Shown here: positions 1 to 12,700 of the stretch, piece by piece | How positions within the stretch are numbered: the first letter of the stretch is position 1 | Layout: every line of letters begins with the position of its first letter | Source: Aplysia californica | Lineage: Eukaryota; Mollusca; Gastropoda; Aplysiida; Aplysiidae | Direction: 5' to 3' | NCBI RefSeq assembly: GCF_000002075.1 | Contig: NW_004797350.1 | Span: 956,312-1,020,311 of the forward strand | Length of the DNA stretch: 64,000 bases | Notes under the pieces: model-generated | The model's database searches: none | What the model was told of the DNA's origin: nothing | What the model saw: only the letters and a program-made list of their open reading frames with translations | Program-made: the position numbers and the translations under genes

Positions 1-742
1 GTTAAAGTGATGCTTTTACCTAAATTTTCATCTATCTTGGTGAAATGATTAATTTTGTTGTGTCTCACCAGTGATTTGATCTTAACAAACTGGAAATGTT
101 GCTCAGGACCCTCTATTACTATATTTTACTTCTGAGGTGGTTCATGGATGGGCCAGCATTTGTAGACAGGAATCGCTGATCCTGAGATCTTGGTTTCAAA
201 TTCCTTTTTTTTTCTCTCAGCATCTCTCATTTCCAGTTACCCCACAAGGCTAAAATGTGTAATTTGTCATACCATTTAGAAAAAAAATGGCGTCTTGAAA
301 GAATATATAAATTTTTATATATAAAAAAGAATTTCTTTCAAAGAGTCTCACTTAGCTTGCCTCTTTGGCTTTCGTTGATGACAATCAATTTTGCAAGCGT
401 TGTGTCTACATTTTGTTATCAAAAACTGTACATTTTTAGGTTTGATACACATTTTTATCTTAATGAACCTCTTATCTGCACCAATGCTGTTTCACTACTT
501 TCGTTAAATCAGGGTGAAAGTCAAGTTATGAGTGTATCCTCAACACTGTCTCTTTCCTGACATCTTTTTAGCTTTTATAGAATAAGTTTATATTATAGAA
601 CAGTAAAATAGTCTACTATAGAAAGGACTGGTCTTATCCACACAGCACTTTTAAGGCTGCTTTCTGCTTCTGTTCACAATTTCATACAATTTGTTTCTCT
701 CTGACAGGTAACGGCTTTGTCTTATCACAAAGCCATGTAAAG
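1..742. other. 5' flank and untranslated region of the Pellino gene
   Basis: No coding sequence is supported here. The stretch is AT-rich. A good 3' splice site (pyrimidine tract then ACAG) ends at 707, so the first coding exon probably starts at 708 with 35 bases of 5' untranslated sequence and the promoter lies further upstream, possibly outside the window. An ATG at 735 is followed at once by a stop codon and is not the start. Confidence 0.5.
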
Positions 743-3700
743 ATGTCAGCAGATTCTTCTATCCAGTCAGCAGAATCTGCTGAAAATATTAAATATGGAG
801 AATTGGTGGTTTTAGGGTAAGTACATTTTATACAGCAAATTAATTTGTGTTTTGTCTTTCATTGAGCTGTCTTAGTCAAACTGTGTGCACTAGAGTACCA
901 CAGAAACCAGTCCATATCATACCCTTGCCCAATATTTCTATGCGGAAATCCGTATTTTAAAAAAGCTGCTTCTTTAAACCAAAAAAAGTGCCTCATCAAA
1001 AAAGTTATTTATTATCTGATTTTCGAAATTGATTTAAAAGAAAAAACTAATCTGATGTACGTATCACATTAATCAATCTTTAGAGCAAAATAATCATTTT
1101 GAAAAAATCATCTGGCTTTGCTACTCTGCGTCTTTCCAACTGCTTAAGGAGAAAATTTTTGCAGTTTCGGTTTGCTGATCTTCAGTTGCCTTTTTCAGTC
1201 TTTTATGCGTTTTCGACCCAGCTGTTTGTTTTATGATGTGAAAATAATGCAAACAACTGCTCATATCAGTGACATTGTTAGAAAGATTCTTTTAATGGGC
1301 AAACAATACATCAATTCATGCATGAAATACAGTTCTGTGTTTACATGCTCTCTGAGAAAGCATTTTCAAATCATGATTTAGATGCTATGGATGTGCTTAC
1401 CTCTAGTGAAATTGTTCATCCACATTTTATTTACTTTTTATATTCAGAAAGATTTCTTTTGCCTTGCTTATTTTTAATATTTTTAAAAACTAGAGTAGCC
1501 GAGCACACTTTCTTCATTGTAAGAGTGTCATTGTACCATTTGATACTAAGGCGTCTATTTTTAGACTTTTAAAACACAGTTTATTTATCTTTTAAAGCAT
1601 TTTTATTCTTTTTGTTAACCTTTGATGGTCCTCCTCCTTTTCATCTTTCTGATGATTACTCTGTCTGTCATAAGCTGCATTTTGCTACGGCTATATGATT
1701 ATGACATTGTGTTTCCATGCATATCTTTAGTTTAAATGAATGCATACATTTATATACTTTTCAATTGCGATATTTTCTCAGCTACAATGGACATCTTGTG
1801 GCTGGGGACAAGGGGAGGAGAAGAAGCAAGTACATTCTTTGGAAAAGAGCGAAGGCAAATGGTGTCAAGCCATCACAGAAACACCTGGTCACTAACCCTC
1901 AGTCCTCAAAGGTAAACAAAGGCTTTGCCTCTGTTTATTCACTGGTTTCGCCCGCCTTCTTTATTTGACTTTTGTGTTAATGTGTGTCAACAGAATGTGT
2001 GTGCTGATCTCCTGTCTGTTTAGTGGTTTTCTGACCATGTCATGCTTTTCCTGAGCCAATGATTTTGGGTAATTTCATAGTTGGCTGAGAATAGTGTTAG
2101 CTTAAATGAGCAAAATAACTAGTATCAAGATATCAAGATATTCATTTCGAATATAATGGAACATTTTCATGCGAGGTAAATGTGGGTATCAGTTATATGT
2201 TTTTCATTTTAAAAATTCCTGGTTTATGTTCGGGGGCAAGGACGGTTGTAGCATGTCCCCTGATGGCCATTTTTTATTTTCGGTGAATTTTTAAAAAAAA
2301 TGTTTGTGTTGCATTTTCCCAGCTTGAAATCACTACTGTTTCAGTGGTCAGTGTGCTTCTATTGAACTTCCAACTCATCCAGAGGAAACTTAAAAGATTT
2401 GACCATTGTGTCTCTTGTATTTTGTCAAAGTTCTTTTTTAAAATTTTACTGTAGATATCCAGGTAGTTGGTTGGCGGGTGCTCTGGCATGGTTTGCTCCT
2501 TCTTTTCTATCAAACATGTATTGTCCTTTATCTCTCCTTCTTTTTTATGTTTGTTACCCTCTTGTAAAAACACTTATTTTCTTCACTTATATGACCTTAT
2601 TGTATTGCAAGTGCCACAAAACTCGAACTTAGACTAAAACAGTTGATATCTGGTACTATCCATAAGCTTTTATGTTGTAAATGCTAGATTATCTATGTAT
2701 ATAGGTTAAAAATATTTGGTTAATATGAAAAAGGAATATGTTTTGTATGACCGGATCTTTATTGTTCTTCTATTCAAGCCTTTGTATCTAAATGTTTAAT
2801 TTTGTAGATGATTGTTTAGTGTTAAGTCTTTTATTAGTGGATTCTTTTTTTCATCTCCCTGCAATATATAAAATGTAAATGAAAGTAATACATAATATAT
2901 ATTCAATGTATACCTGCATATGTTTTTTATAATTCCCATACGACCAAGAAAAATTTCCCTCTGGGACAATAAAGTATTATCTTATCTTATCTTAATAGGC
3001 TGTTCAAGACCAGTCCAAACATTCAGTGTCGTATACACTGTCCCGCAACAAAGCCATCATTGTGGAATACCTGAGGGATGAAGACACAGATATGTTTCAG
3101 GTACTGTTTCGTTTGTTGTGACCTTGTGCTGGTTTAGCATTATTGGCTCTGTGTAAAGGAACAGAAAGCAGAATTGTTTTGAAAAGAAATTTGTATTAAA
3201 AAAATGTACTTCTTAATTATTCTGTTTTACTTTACTTTACATTTTTACTTTTCCGGTTCAGCAGCCATTTGAGTTCTAGCCCTTCAGCCTGTTGATGTGG
3301 CAAAGAATTTACAGGTTTTTATCAGCTGCGTTTGACGAGTGATTAGATTCTTGTACCAATCAAAAACCTAGAAGAGCGGTTGACCCTCTCTACAGAGCTC
3401 AAGTGACAAGACCACACCAGAAGAAATCCTCAGAACTAGTGCCCTGGAGACAGTGGACTCGTATGCTGAAACTCTTATTCATGCATACACAGATGGGTCA
3501 GCAACAAACGCTACAGGGAATGCTGGATATGGATCCATCATCAAATATCGAAAGAACCATGGAGAGAAGAAGCAGACCCGACTATTTGGCCCATGTGGAA
3601 CATACAGCTCCAACTATGATGCAGAGAGAGTTGCCATAGTAAAGACCCTGGAGCAGATCACCCAAGACTTTCTTGAAGGCGCAATAACACCAGGGGATGT

Positions 3701-6700
3701 TGTTGTCTTCTCTGACTGTCAGTACTCCAAGCCGTCGAGGGAGGAGGCGACTACAGAGAGGACGGGAAGATTCTCAGCCTTGTAAAACAGATGGGCACTT
3801 CCTATAGCATCCGGGTCACACTGCAGTGGGTGCCTGGCCATTCTGGAGTACCAGGGAGTGAGACTGCAGACCAGCTATCAAAAACTGGAGCAAGCCTGCC
3901 CCAGACAGACACAACCGCCTCTTTATAGACCTGCAGAGGGATCATCCAAACCAAAAGCAGAGACGAGTGGCTTATCAGATGGGCCAACGCAGAAACAGGA
4001 AGATCTCTCTTTGGGTACATGGACAAACCCAACCCCAAAGACCCTTCGAATCTTTTATGTAGAGTCGATCAGACTTTGATCTTCAGAGCCCACACAGGAC
4101 ACTTACACACCAACAAGCACATAAACAGAATTAATCCCATGTGGGAACCCCATTGCAGACAGTGACTACCAGGAGGAGACCGTTGAACATCTTCTCCTTC
4201 ACTGCCCAAACCTGGCAGTTCTTCGGTGCAAGCTCCTACACACACCTACAGGCTTACAAAGCCTGTTCTACTCTGGCGTTGACCAGATGACAAGGACATG
4301 TGGTTACTTGAGGGAAGCATTGCGCTGCCAAGAGCGAAATGCTCGCAGCTAAAGTGATTTGAAAACGACAACAACAACAACATCAGCTGCGTTTTGTCGT
4401 TGTATAAAGTATTTCGGATGTCTGGGGAGGCAGGTAGTTAGGTACTACACAGGTCGCTAAGTGGAGGGCAGGTAAAGAGGTGGTGTGATACTGTTTCATC
4501 CTGGCAGTCAGACAACGGGCTGTCGGGTGGAATTCAGTGGGATGTGTTGTGTTCACAGGCGAAAGATACTGACTTGTTCTCTTCTACTCACGGAATTTAG
4601 TCCGTCTTTTGAATTCAGAGCAGTCATGTGTGCAAATACAGTTTTTCCCGTTTTGCCCATTGCCCATTCATGCAGCCACTGTTCCGTTGTGTTGCATTTA
4701 ATGATGTTCTTGACTGTCTGTTGTGATACTGGGTTTTGGGGTTGTGTTTGTGATGCTCCCTTCTTGGCAAGGGTGTCTGCTCTGTCATTCCCTGGGATGT
4801 TGCAGTGGCCAGGTATCCACTGTAACGTCAGGTCGATGGCATAGGTCTGCATGAAGGTGTTAATTGTTAGAGCCACAGATAGTAGACCTGCATGTTTGCC
4901 GACAATCGTCTGAAATCCGACAATCGCGACGCGACCCGCGAGGCGGCCGATGCTATCGCTAGGCCCACCTGTATCAGTCAATGTGCATAGTGCAAGGCCT
5001 GGCCGACTGCCAGCGTCCCCCTTTTCTCCCGTCGGCTTTGTCGGCACTTTCGTTTTCGTGCCGACCGCCGACGCGCGCACCGCCGACTGCCGACGTCGGC
5101 GTTTCCGACATAATTGTCGGAACCCGAGTAGAAATGCGAATACGAAAAAAGACGACGACCTAAATTATCTACTTTCAGTTTCGTCCTCGAGCGGCCATTT
5201 TGAATTTCGTTTTGTTGACAAATTCAATTGTTCAGATCGTGTGGATTCATTCCAGTCCGACTCACTTAGATAATAGAATCTAGATCTAGATCTAGATTTA
5301 TATAGATCATTAAAGACCTCAATGGAGGATTCATATTCCAATTTTATTTTGTCAAACCCTATCAAAGGTTGTGCTGTAATATTAATGTTGGTAAAAGGCA
5401 TTTCATCAGGTGCGTGAATTATTTATTTATTTAGAATCTAGACTCAGCTGAGCCCCTCTGTTTGGAATCGGATGCGGATTTCTAGTTCAAGGCCTATTCC
5501 TAGATCCTATTCACTTGTTTTTCTAGATCTAGATCTAGATTTATTTAGTTTACTAGATCTATATGGAGGACTCATATTCCAATTCTATTGTGTTATTGTA
5601 TCAAACCCTATTATTATAGACTTATAGATCTAGCAATATGTAGATGTAGGCCATTGTATTATGCTCCTTGTAAGCCTTGTTTGTTTTGGAGTGTGGTTTT
5701 TTAATTTTAAAAATGTTTTTTATTTTGGACTTGTGCTGGCCTTTTCACATGAGGCTCGTTGCAGGTTCTTTTTTGGGGTAGGCCTAGGGGTGGGGGTAGG
5801 GTTAGGTCTATTCTTTGTTGTGTTTGTTGGGGTGGTCGCTCGTTACTCGGAAGTCCTTCCTTATGACACCCACAAAAGCTCTTTGGGGGGGGAGGGGGGG
5901 TTTGCGCAAAATTTTCAGACAATCTGGTTGAGGCTCACATGCAGGTCTAAGATAGGCAGGCTGGGCTTTCGAAATTCATGTTTTCGAAAGCTAGGAGTAC
6001 TGATTTTCCGTCTGAGAAGATATGTGTCCTTGATTTTGTCTGGATATATAATGAAAATGTTGGTCAGGTGGAGGATTGCTGCTTCAATGGCGATGACCTC
6101 TGCCTCGTAATTTGTACATTATTCTGTTTTAGTTTTACTGATACCCTGCCTTTAATGAGTATTTTCTCACTGCTAATTTTTACTGTCATATAAGTTGCTA
6201 ACTTTTGTTTTCATAATTGTGTAGCTTGTAAATGGGTCTGGCTCACCATTTGCTGCTTGTATGTACGTGGATATGCACAGGTTCAATGCCCCTTTACCAG
6301 TCACTTTCTCAAGGAATCAAAGATTAGTCATTTCTTGAGGTTTAAAAAAGAATTGTTACTTAAACTTATTTCAAGGCTTTGGTTTTCTTGGTCTAGATTT
6401 GCATTGCTGTGTATCTATTTTGAATATTGGAGCCTCTGGTATTTATTGTAATTCTTCCTTTAAGATTTTAATTGATAACATGTGCATACACTGCATGGAG
6501 CTCTTAGTCTCAATACATGTTTGCTAAACATGAGTAAAAGTAATTGTCATTATGTTTAAATGACACTATTAATTTATTCTTTATGGAATTTTATTTTTCC
6601 ACAATCACACAGGTTGGCAGATCAATGGAAGGCCCCATTGATTTTGTCGTCATGGACACGGTACCAGGCCATCTACGCAATCAACGCGACTCCGCACCCC

Positions 6701-9700
6701 AGAGCACAATATCAAGGTTTGCTTGCCGCATCATAGTCGACAGATCCCCTCCGTACACAGCAAGAATATATGCAGCAGGGTTTGACTCTGGCAGAAATAT
6801 ATTTTTAGGAGTAAGTTCCTTGTTGCTATATTTTCTTTTGTATCTTTTGATGAATCAAATATTTTGGTTGTCACCTGATATTCTGTCGTATATTATTATG
6901 TTACAGCTAATCTTCTTGTACTTTTTTTTCGCTGTCCCTTGTACTTGTCTCTATATACTTGAAAAGAAGCATTTCTACTTGTTTGTTTTTTTCCCCTGTT
7001 CAGTTCATGCTGTGACATGCCTATTAAAGTCTCACCAGGTAGAGTGAAACACTGTTAGTTTCTTCAAGCCAGTGTCAGTATAATTGATATACGAAGCCTT
7101 TCATTTTCTAACTTGCATGCCTTGTCGTATAATTTATAAAAAATTTTAAAGGCTGGTTGTTGCATTAAAATAATCTTAGTAATGTTTTTGTCTCACATGT
7201 ATATGGTGGTTTTAGCTGATGTTTAGTTTTCTGTTCTCTGTATTTTATATTTGTTGTAATTGTGTAAGCAATTATATGTGACCAAGCATCATTTATTGTT
7301 CTTTTTTTATCAGGAAAAAGCAGTAAAATGGTGTTCAGACGACAATGTAGATGGACTCACAACGAATGGAGTGTTTCTTATGCAACCACAAGGTGGATTT
7401 TCTCCGGCCGGTAAACCTGGTCCCTGGAGGGAGGTGTCAGTGGGAGGTGGTCTGTTCTCTCTCAGAGATTCTCGACCTTCACCGCTGAAAAGTCACCAGG
7501 TGCAGTGATTGTTTTTGCTTCTGCGTGTGGTTGCCTTCTATCATGTAACTTATTTTTTCTGAATAAGTGGCTTTTTTAATCCCTCGGGCCTAAAAAATCT
7601 GTGAATTTGAGCATCCTTAGGTTGAATGCTATATATTTTCACCGCTACATTACATTAAAGTGTGTTTGAGTGCACGGAAGGCTAGTGGTTGTGTACATTC
7701 AGGCATGTAAATAGAGAGAATATTTTATGGCAAAAGTGGTAGAAACAATGGAAATGGGCATTTTCCTTATAACAGGAATGTCTAGATGATCTAAGTAATT
7801 TCATTTGCTCTAATGACAAGATATTATCAAGGATGAGAGCAAATTATCTCTTCTCCATCTTTGGGATAAATAGGCTTTCCTCATAGTGTTTCAAATTGAA
7901 TTGTGAGTTTCCGTTTACTTTATATATCTCCTCTTAGGAGAGCGGTGTGGTCCTATGTGAATTTTCTCTGCGGATGATAATTATGAGTAACCTGTAATTG
8001 AAGAACGGTTTTGAGGAAGAACACAGTGTATATGAAATACTAAATATGTAGGCACTGATGTTATTGCTTATTTCTTTAGTTTTTACAGTCCAGGGTGTCT
8101 TTTTTTAGAAAAATCATATATGGATGTGTGAAAGCATCTGTTATGTGTTCACTTACAGATGACAGAAGAAGACAACATTCTGAGAGACGGTACCTTGATA
8201 GATCTGTGTGGAGCTACAATAGTGTGGAGATCAGCTCTGGGCCTTATTGCTTCTCCTGTAAGTTTGTGACTGTGTATGTCGTTGAACAAATTGTGCAGTT
8301 GTTCACAGCTGCCCTACACATGAGGATTTTAATGAAAACATCCAGTCATATTTTGAAATCTTCTGAGTGCTTAATGATAATTAATAATCAATAGCTTTTG
8401 TATAGCACACCCTCGCTCGACAGCAAGTTCTATTCACCTTGTGTTTTTCTTACAGCTCTAATACTATAACTACTGGCCCGAAAACTTTCGTTTCGGTATC
8501 AAACAAAAGAAGAAACTTTTTGCTATACTATGCAAATCAAAACCCCGGCCCCAGAGTCTCGTCAAGGCGAGACTTTCGTTTCTAAAGACGCTGGGTCGGT
8601 GCGGGCGGTTCCGGGCGAGTCAGGGTGGAGCGCGTAAGGGAATTCCCGGGCGAGTTAGGGTGTAATGTGTTAAAGCTGGCACGGACTGTAAGAGTTTTAC
8701 GGCACTTGCAACACAATAAGGTCATATAAGTGCCGAAGATAAAGACGATAGATGTTTGGCAGGAAACCACATTAGAGCACCCGCCAACCACCCACTAAGC
8801 AATATTTCTTTTCTATTTCGTCTTGACATGGCCGTGCTCTTAAATGAAATTCAGTGAAGACAAAGACATTGAGGGTTTTGATTTGCATAGTATAGCAAAA
8901 AGTTTCTTCTTTCGTTTGATACCGAAACGAAAGTTTTCGGGCCAGTAGTTTTAGTATTAGAGCTGATCGAAGTGCGATCGCGTTACCGACACTTCGAAAG
9001 TGTCTCGACTTGTTGAAAAGCGACACAATTGAGTTCGAAAACGGAAATAACGATGGATTTGAGCAAAAACGAGCATGTGACAAATCAGATGGCTCAGATT
9101 TTGATGAAAACGTTGTAGGAAGAGTTTGGGGCGATTCCGATTGATCAGACGGAGAAAATCTAGAATTTAGACCTAGGGCCCGACCGCGAGGCTGAGAGTC
9201 AGAGTGACTGGTCGGACACCCCGATTGAACTAAAATTAGAACATTTCCAACAGTTAACGCATACATAAAGTTATATTTTTCTGAAACTACATTCAGTTTT
9301 CTTTTTAACTTTTATTTTTTCAGGATTTTTGGAATTTGTTTAGTATTTTTAAAATGTGTTTTTTAAAGGCTAGTATTCACGGGAGGTGGGTTCTTTCCCC
9401 TTGCTTAGGATCTAACAATGGACTTCCCGTCCAGACCCTTAGGGTGTAATGTGTTAAGCACGCCGGCATAAAGCACGTTTCGGACTCAAGCACGCTAAAC
9501 AGCTCTTACAGAATTTTTGCTATATAAATTACACGCCTTTAAGCACGGTAACTTCGGCTTGAGGCACGCTTCATTTACAAGACAGTCAGTACTTTTATGA
9601 TGACCCATCGAAGTTTGAACACAGTCTACACTGCAGCAGTGGAGTGTGTTGAGAGAAACACAAAGAACGCAAATTATGGAGACACACACTTAAACGGGCA

Positions 9701-12700
9701 GAGAGGAAGGCAGAGAGATGCACACAGCCGCGCGCATGGACATAGGATATAGCCTAGTGCAAAGCTACACACAGACAACAAAAAATTCAAAGAGAGTCGG
9801 GGAGACGAGAAAGGGAGGCTGGCTGCGATTTCACCTTTGTCCCTCGCTATCCATTAATCCTGATTGTGTATCACGCGCGAGGTGGGATCAAAGACCTCGT
9901 GGGGGATAAAGGTAGTGGTATGAATGCGGCACAGCAGGCAGTGGTACGCAGAGGCAGTGAGTAGGCCTAATGTGCTGTATCATGACTGGCCGTCTAAATT
10001 AAGTTTTCATTTCCCATTCGACCACAAAACAACAGACAAGCAAACAAAAACTACCATGGCGGGTAAAAAAACAGTGCACACTTTTGCGGGACCGCTATAT
10101 ACCTACTTACAAACAAAGGGATATAGAACGGGAAATGTTCTACATGAAAATCTCTGGATTATGTCTACTTCGCACTTAAGCACGCTTCGGCTTTAAGCAC
10201 GCTTAAGCTTTCTCCCGATGACCGTGCTTAAAGCCGGCAAGGACTGTACTAAAACTAAAAGAGAATATCGCTTATCCTTTGAAAGTCTTTGTGTCTTTTA
10301 TAGTCTCAAATCGAGAAAGAGTAACTAAGCCAGTTCTTTGATTGGAGTCCCCATATTCCGTCGTTGCACACTCTAAATAATTATTTTTAGACTATTCGTC
10401 TCATAGGGAATGAAAGGCTTGTAGAAATTCATGCGTTTCTTGTCTTGTAAACATCTGTTTAACCTGAAAATGAATGTATGGAATTACAAATGCCTGGAAC
10501 AAGTGGCATATGTTAAGTAGAGCGGTTTCTATTTGTCATATCTTGTTGTGTAAAGTTCCCTTGGATTTCGTTGTAGTTGACCCATCTCAGAAAGGTAATG
10601 TCAGTTCGAACTAGGACCTAACTGGCCTAATTTTTTTGCTAATTCTGTTGAATCTCAACACAGGCAAATTTCCTTGAGATAATGAGTGTTTGGGGGGATT
10701 TCTGGTATAATTGTACTACTTCTACTTTTTCTTGGTGTTACCGCTGTGCTTGCCCTTGTCTGGCCGTAACTATTGGCCATTGCCTCTGATTTACAATGAA
10801 GTACAGTTCAGCATTTCAGAGATGAGACCAAAGTTTCAAACATAATTTTTCTTTAAAACCCAGAGTGAAAACGAATTCCAGCAACTGGTTGGCCGGCTCA
10901 ATGCAGGCAGACCTCAATGTCCAGTGGGACTGAACACTCTGGTTCTACCCACCCGAGGCTCGCTCAACCTGCGAGACCGTCAGCCCTACGTATACCTGCC
11001 TTGTGGTCACGTCCATGGCAACCATGAGTGGGGCCAGGCTGCGCCAGATGCAAACATCCGCAAGTGCCCACTTTGTCTGACGGTAAGTCTGCCTGTGTTC
11101 TTAGCTTTTTTAAAAAATCATTTTGTTTGTTTGCTTTTTGTAACGTAACTTAACTGAAAATTCCTCTGAAGAAAACTTTAATAAATATATTTATATATAT
11201 GAATATGTCCTATGAATAACATTTCAGACTTTCAGGCTGTGAACATTAATGCATTTTAAAACTTAATTAAAATCTGTGGTGGTATTTTTTGGTCGAATTT
11301 TCATGTTGAGAAAATAAACCGATAAAATACTTCCTCTGAAAAATTCATCTGCTTAAGTCCAGAAAAAACACCTGCTTTATGAAGCAACATAAAGTGTCCA
11401 AATTAGTTGCAAAGGTGTAGATTTCGGCCAATGCGGTACAAATTCTCCATTTATATTGTTTTTCAGGGAGAGAGGTAAGGAGGCGTTCCAGATATGCTAA
11501 CTGCTTTTAGAAAGGCACTTATACATATATAAGCTGCATTATGCATATTATACTTGCTGGTACAAAACTTTGTCGCTAGTTAGATTTGTTATAGCTTTGA
11601 GTGTTCTGACTTATTTCAGGATGGAGCCTTTATCAAGCTTCAGATGGGATGTGAGTTGAGCCTGTATGTGGATTCTGAGCAACCAACGTACTGCCTTGCT
11701 CCATGCGGTCACATGGTATCAGAGTGTACAGCAAAGTGAGTACAGAATTAATTTCTCTTATATTTTCCTGTTGTAGGCCTACTGTAACAGCCATCACCAA
11801 AGCTCACTTGTTTTGAAAAACTAAAGTGGCAATATGATCTTCATCCATCCAGTCCTATTCGTTTTATCATGTTAAATGAGTTATTAGTACATACTTACCG
11901 TTGCAACCTCAATATCTTGAATCTCAACACCTCGTTTCCTTTTTCCTCATCTAACTTTAGTTATCTGTCTTTTTTGTTAATGCTAATATAATGCTCAGTT
12001 CAAGTTTTGCTTGGTACAAAGCAAAAACTTGAACCAAGCATTGATTGTAAAGATGCTGAGGAGTGGTTTAGGGATGTCTGAGTCTACTAATTCACTTGAT
12101 AATAGGTTATTGTTGTGGAAATATGTTGAGTTCTTGTGAAAGCGTTTTTCTTTTTAAAAAATTGTTCCAGGGCATACCTGAGACAAAACATGTACCATAT
12201 GTCATTATCTATCTTCTTTATTCTAAATAGTGATTTCAAGTTAATTTTTCTATCTTTTCTTTTTCCTCATGATTAGAATAGAAAGGTGTCTAAGAATGGG
12301 CTATTTTTATTTTATCAAAAATAGTTTAAGTTCTTGTATTGGGAGTGATATTTATCATTATAAATCCTTTAGTCACAAGTAAATTATAGTGTCAGTTGTT
12401 CTCCGTTAGTTTCTGCGAAGATGACAAAGTTGGTAGTGTGAAGAAGCTATTGTTGACATTATTGCAGAAAAGGCTATGAAATATTGGTGGACACACATGT
12501 TTTATTTAACTGAACTGCAATTTTGTTGAAGACTTATTAAATGGTTCCCACCCTCCGCTTTGTTTACAGGTTCTGGTCTAGAATTGCCGTGCCGCACGGT
12601 TCCCATGGATTTCAGACCATATGCCCGTTCTGTGCCACTCCGCTGTCAGAATCCACACCATATGTGAAGCTCATTTTTCAGGACAACACGGACCTCCCCT

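Noticed and set aside
5661-6110. 149-codon frame spanning the telomere-motif fragment in Pellino intron 3
   Set aside because: It is formed by G/T-rich repeat sequence and has no recognisable domain.
9056-9260. Host gene exon near 9.1 kb in Pellino intron 6
   Set aside because: The frame has internal stops, sits among repeats and looks more like a piggyBac-type N-terminal fragment, itself unsure.
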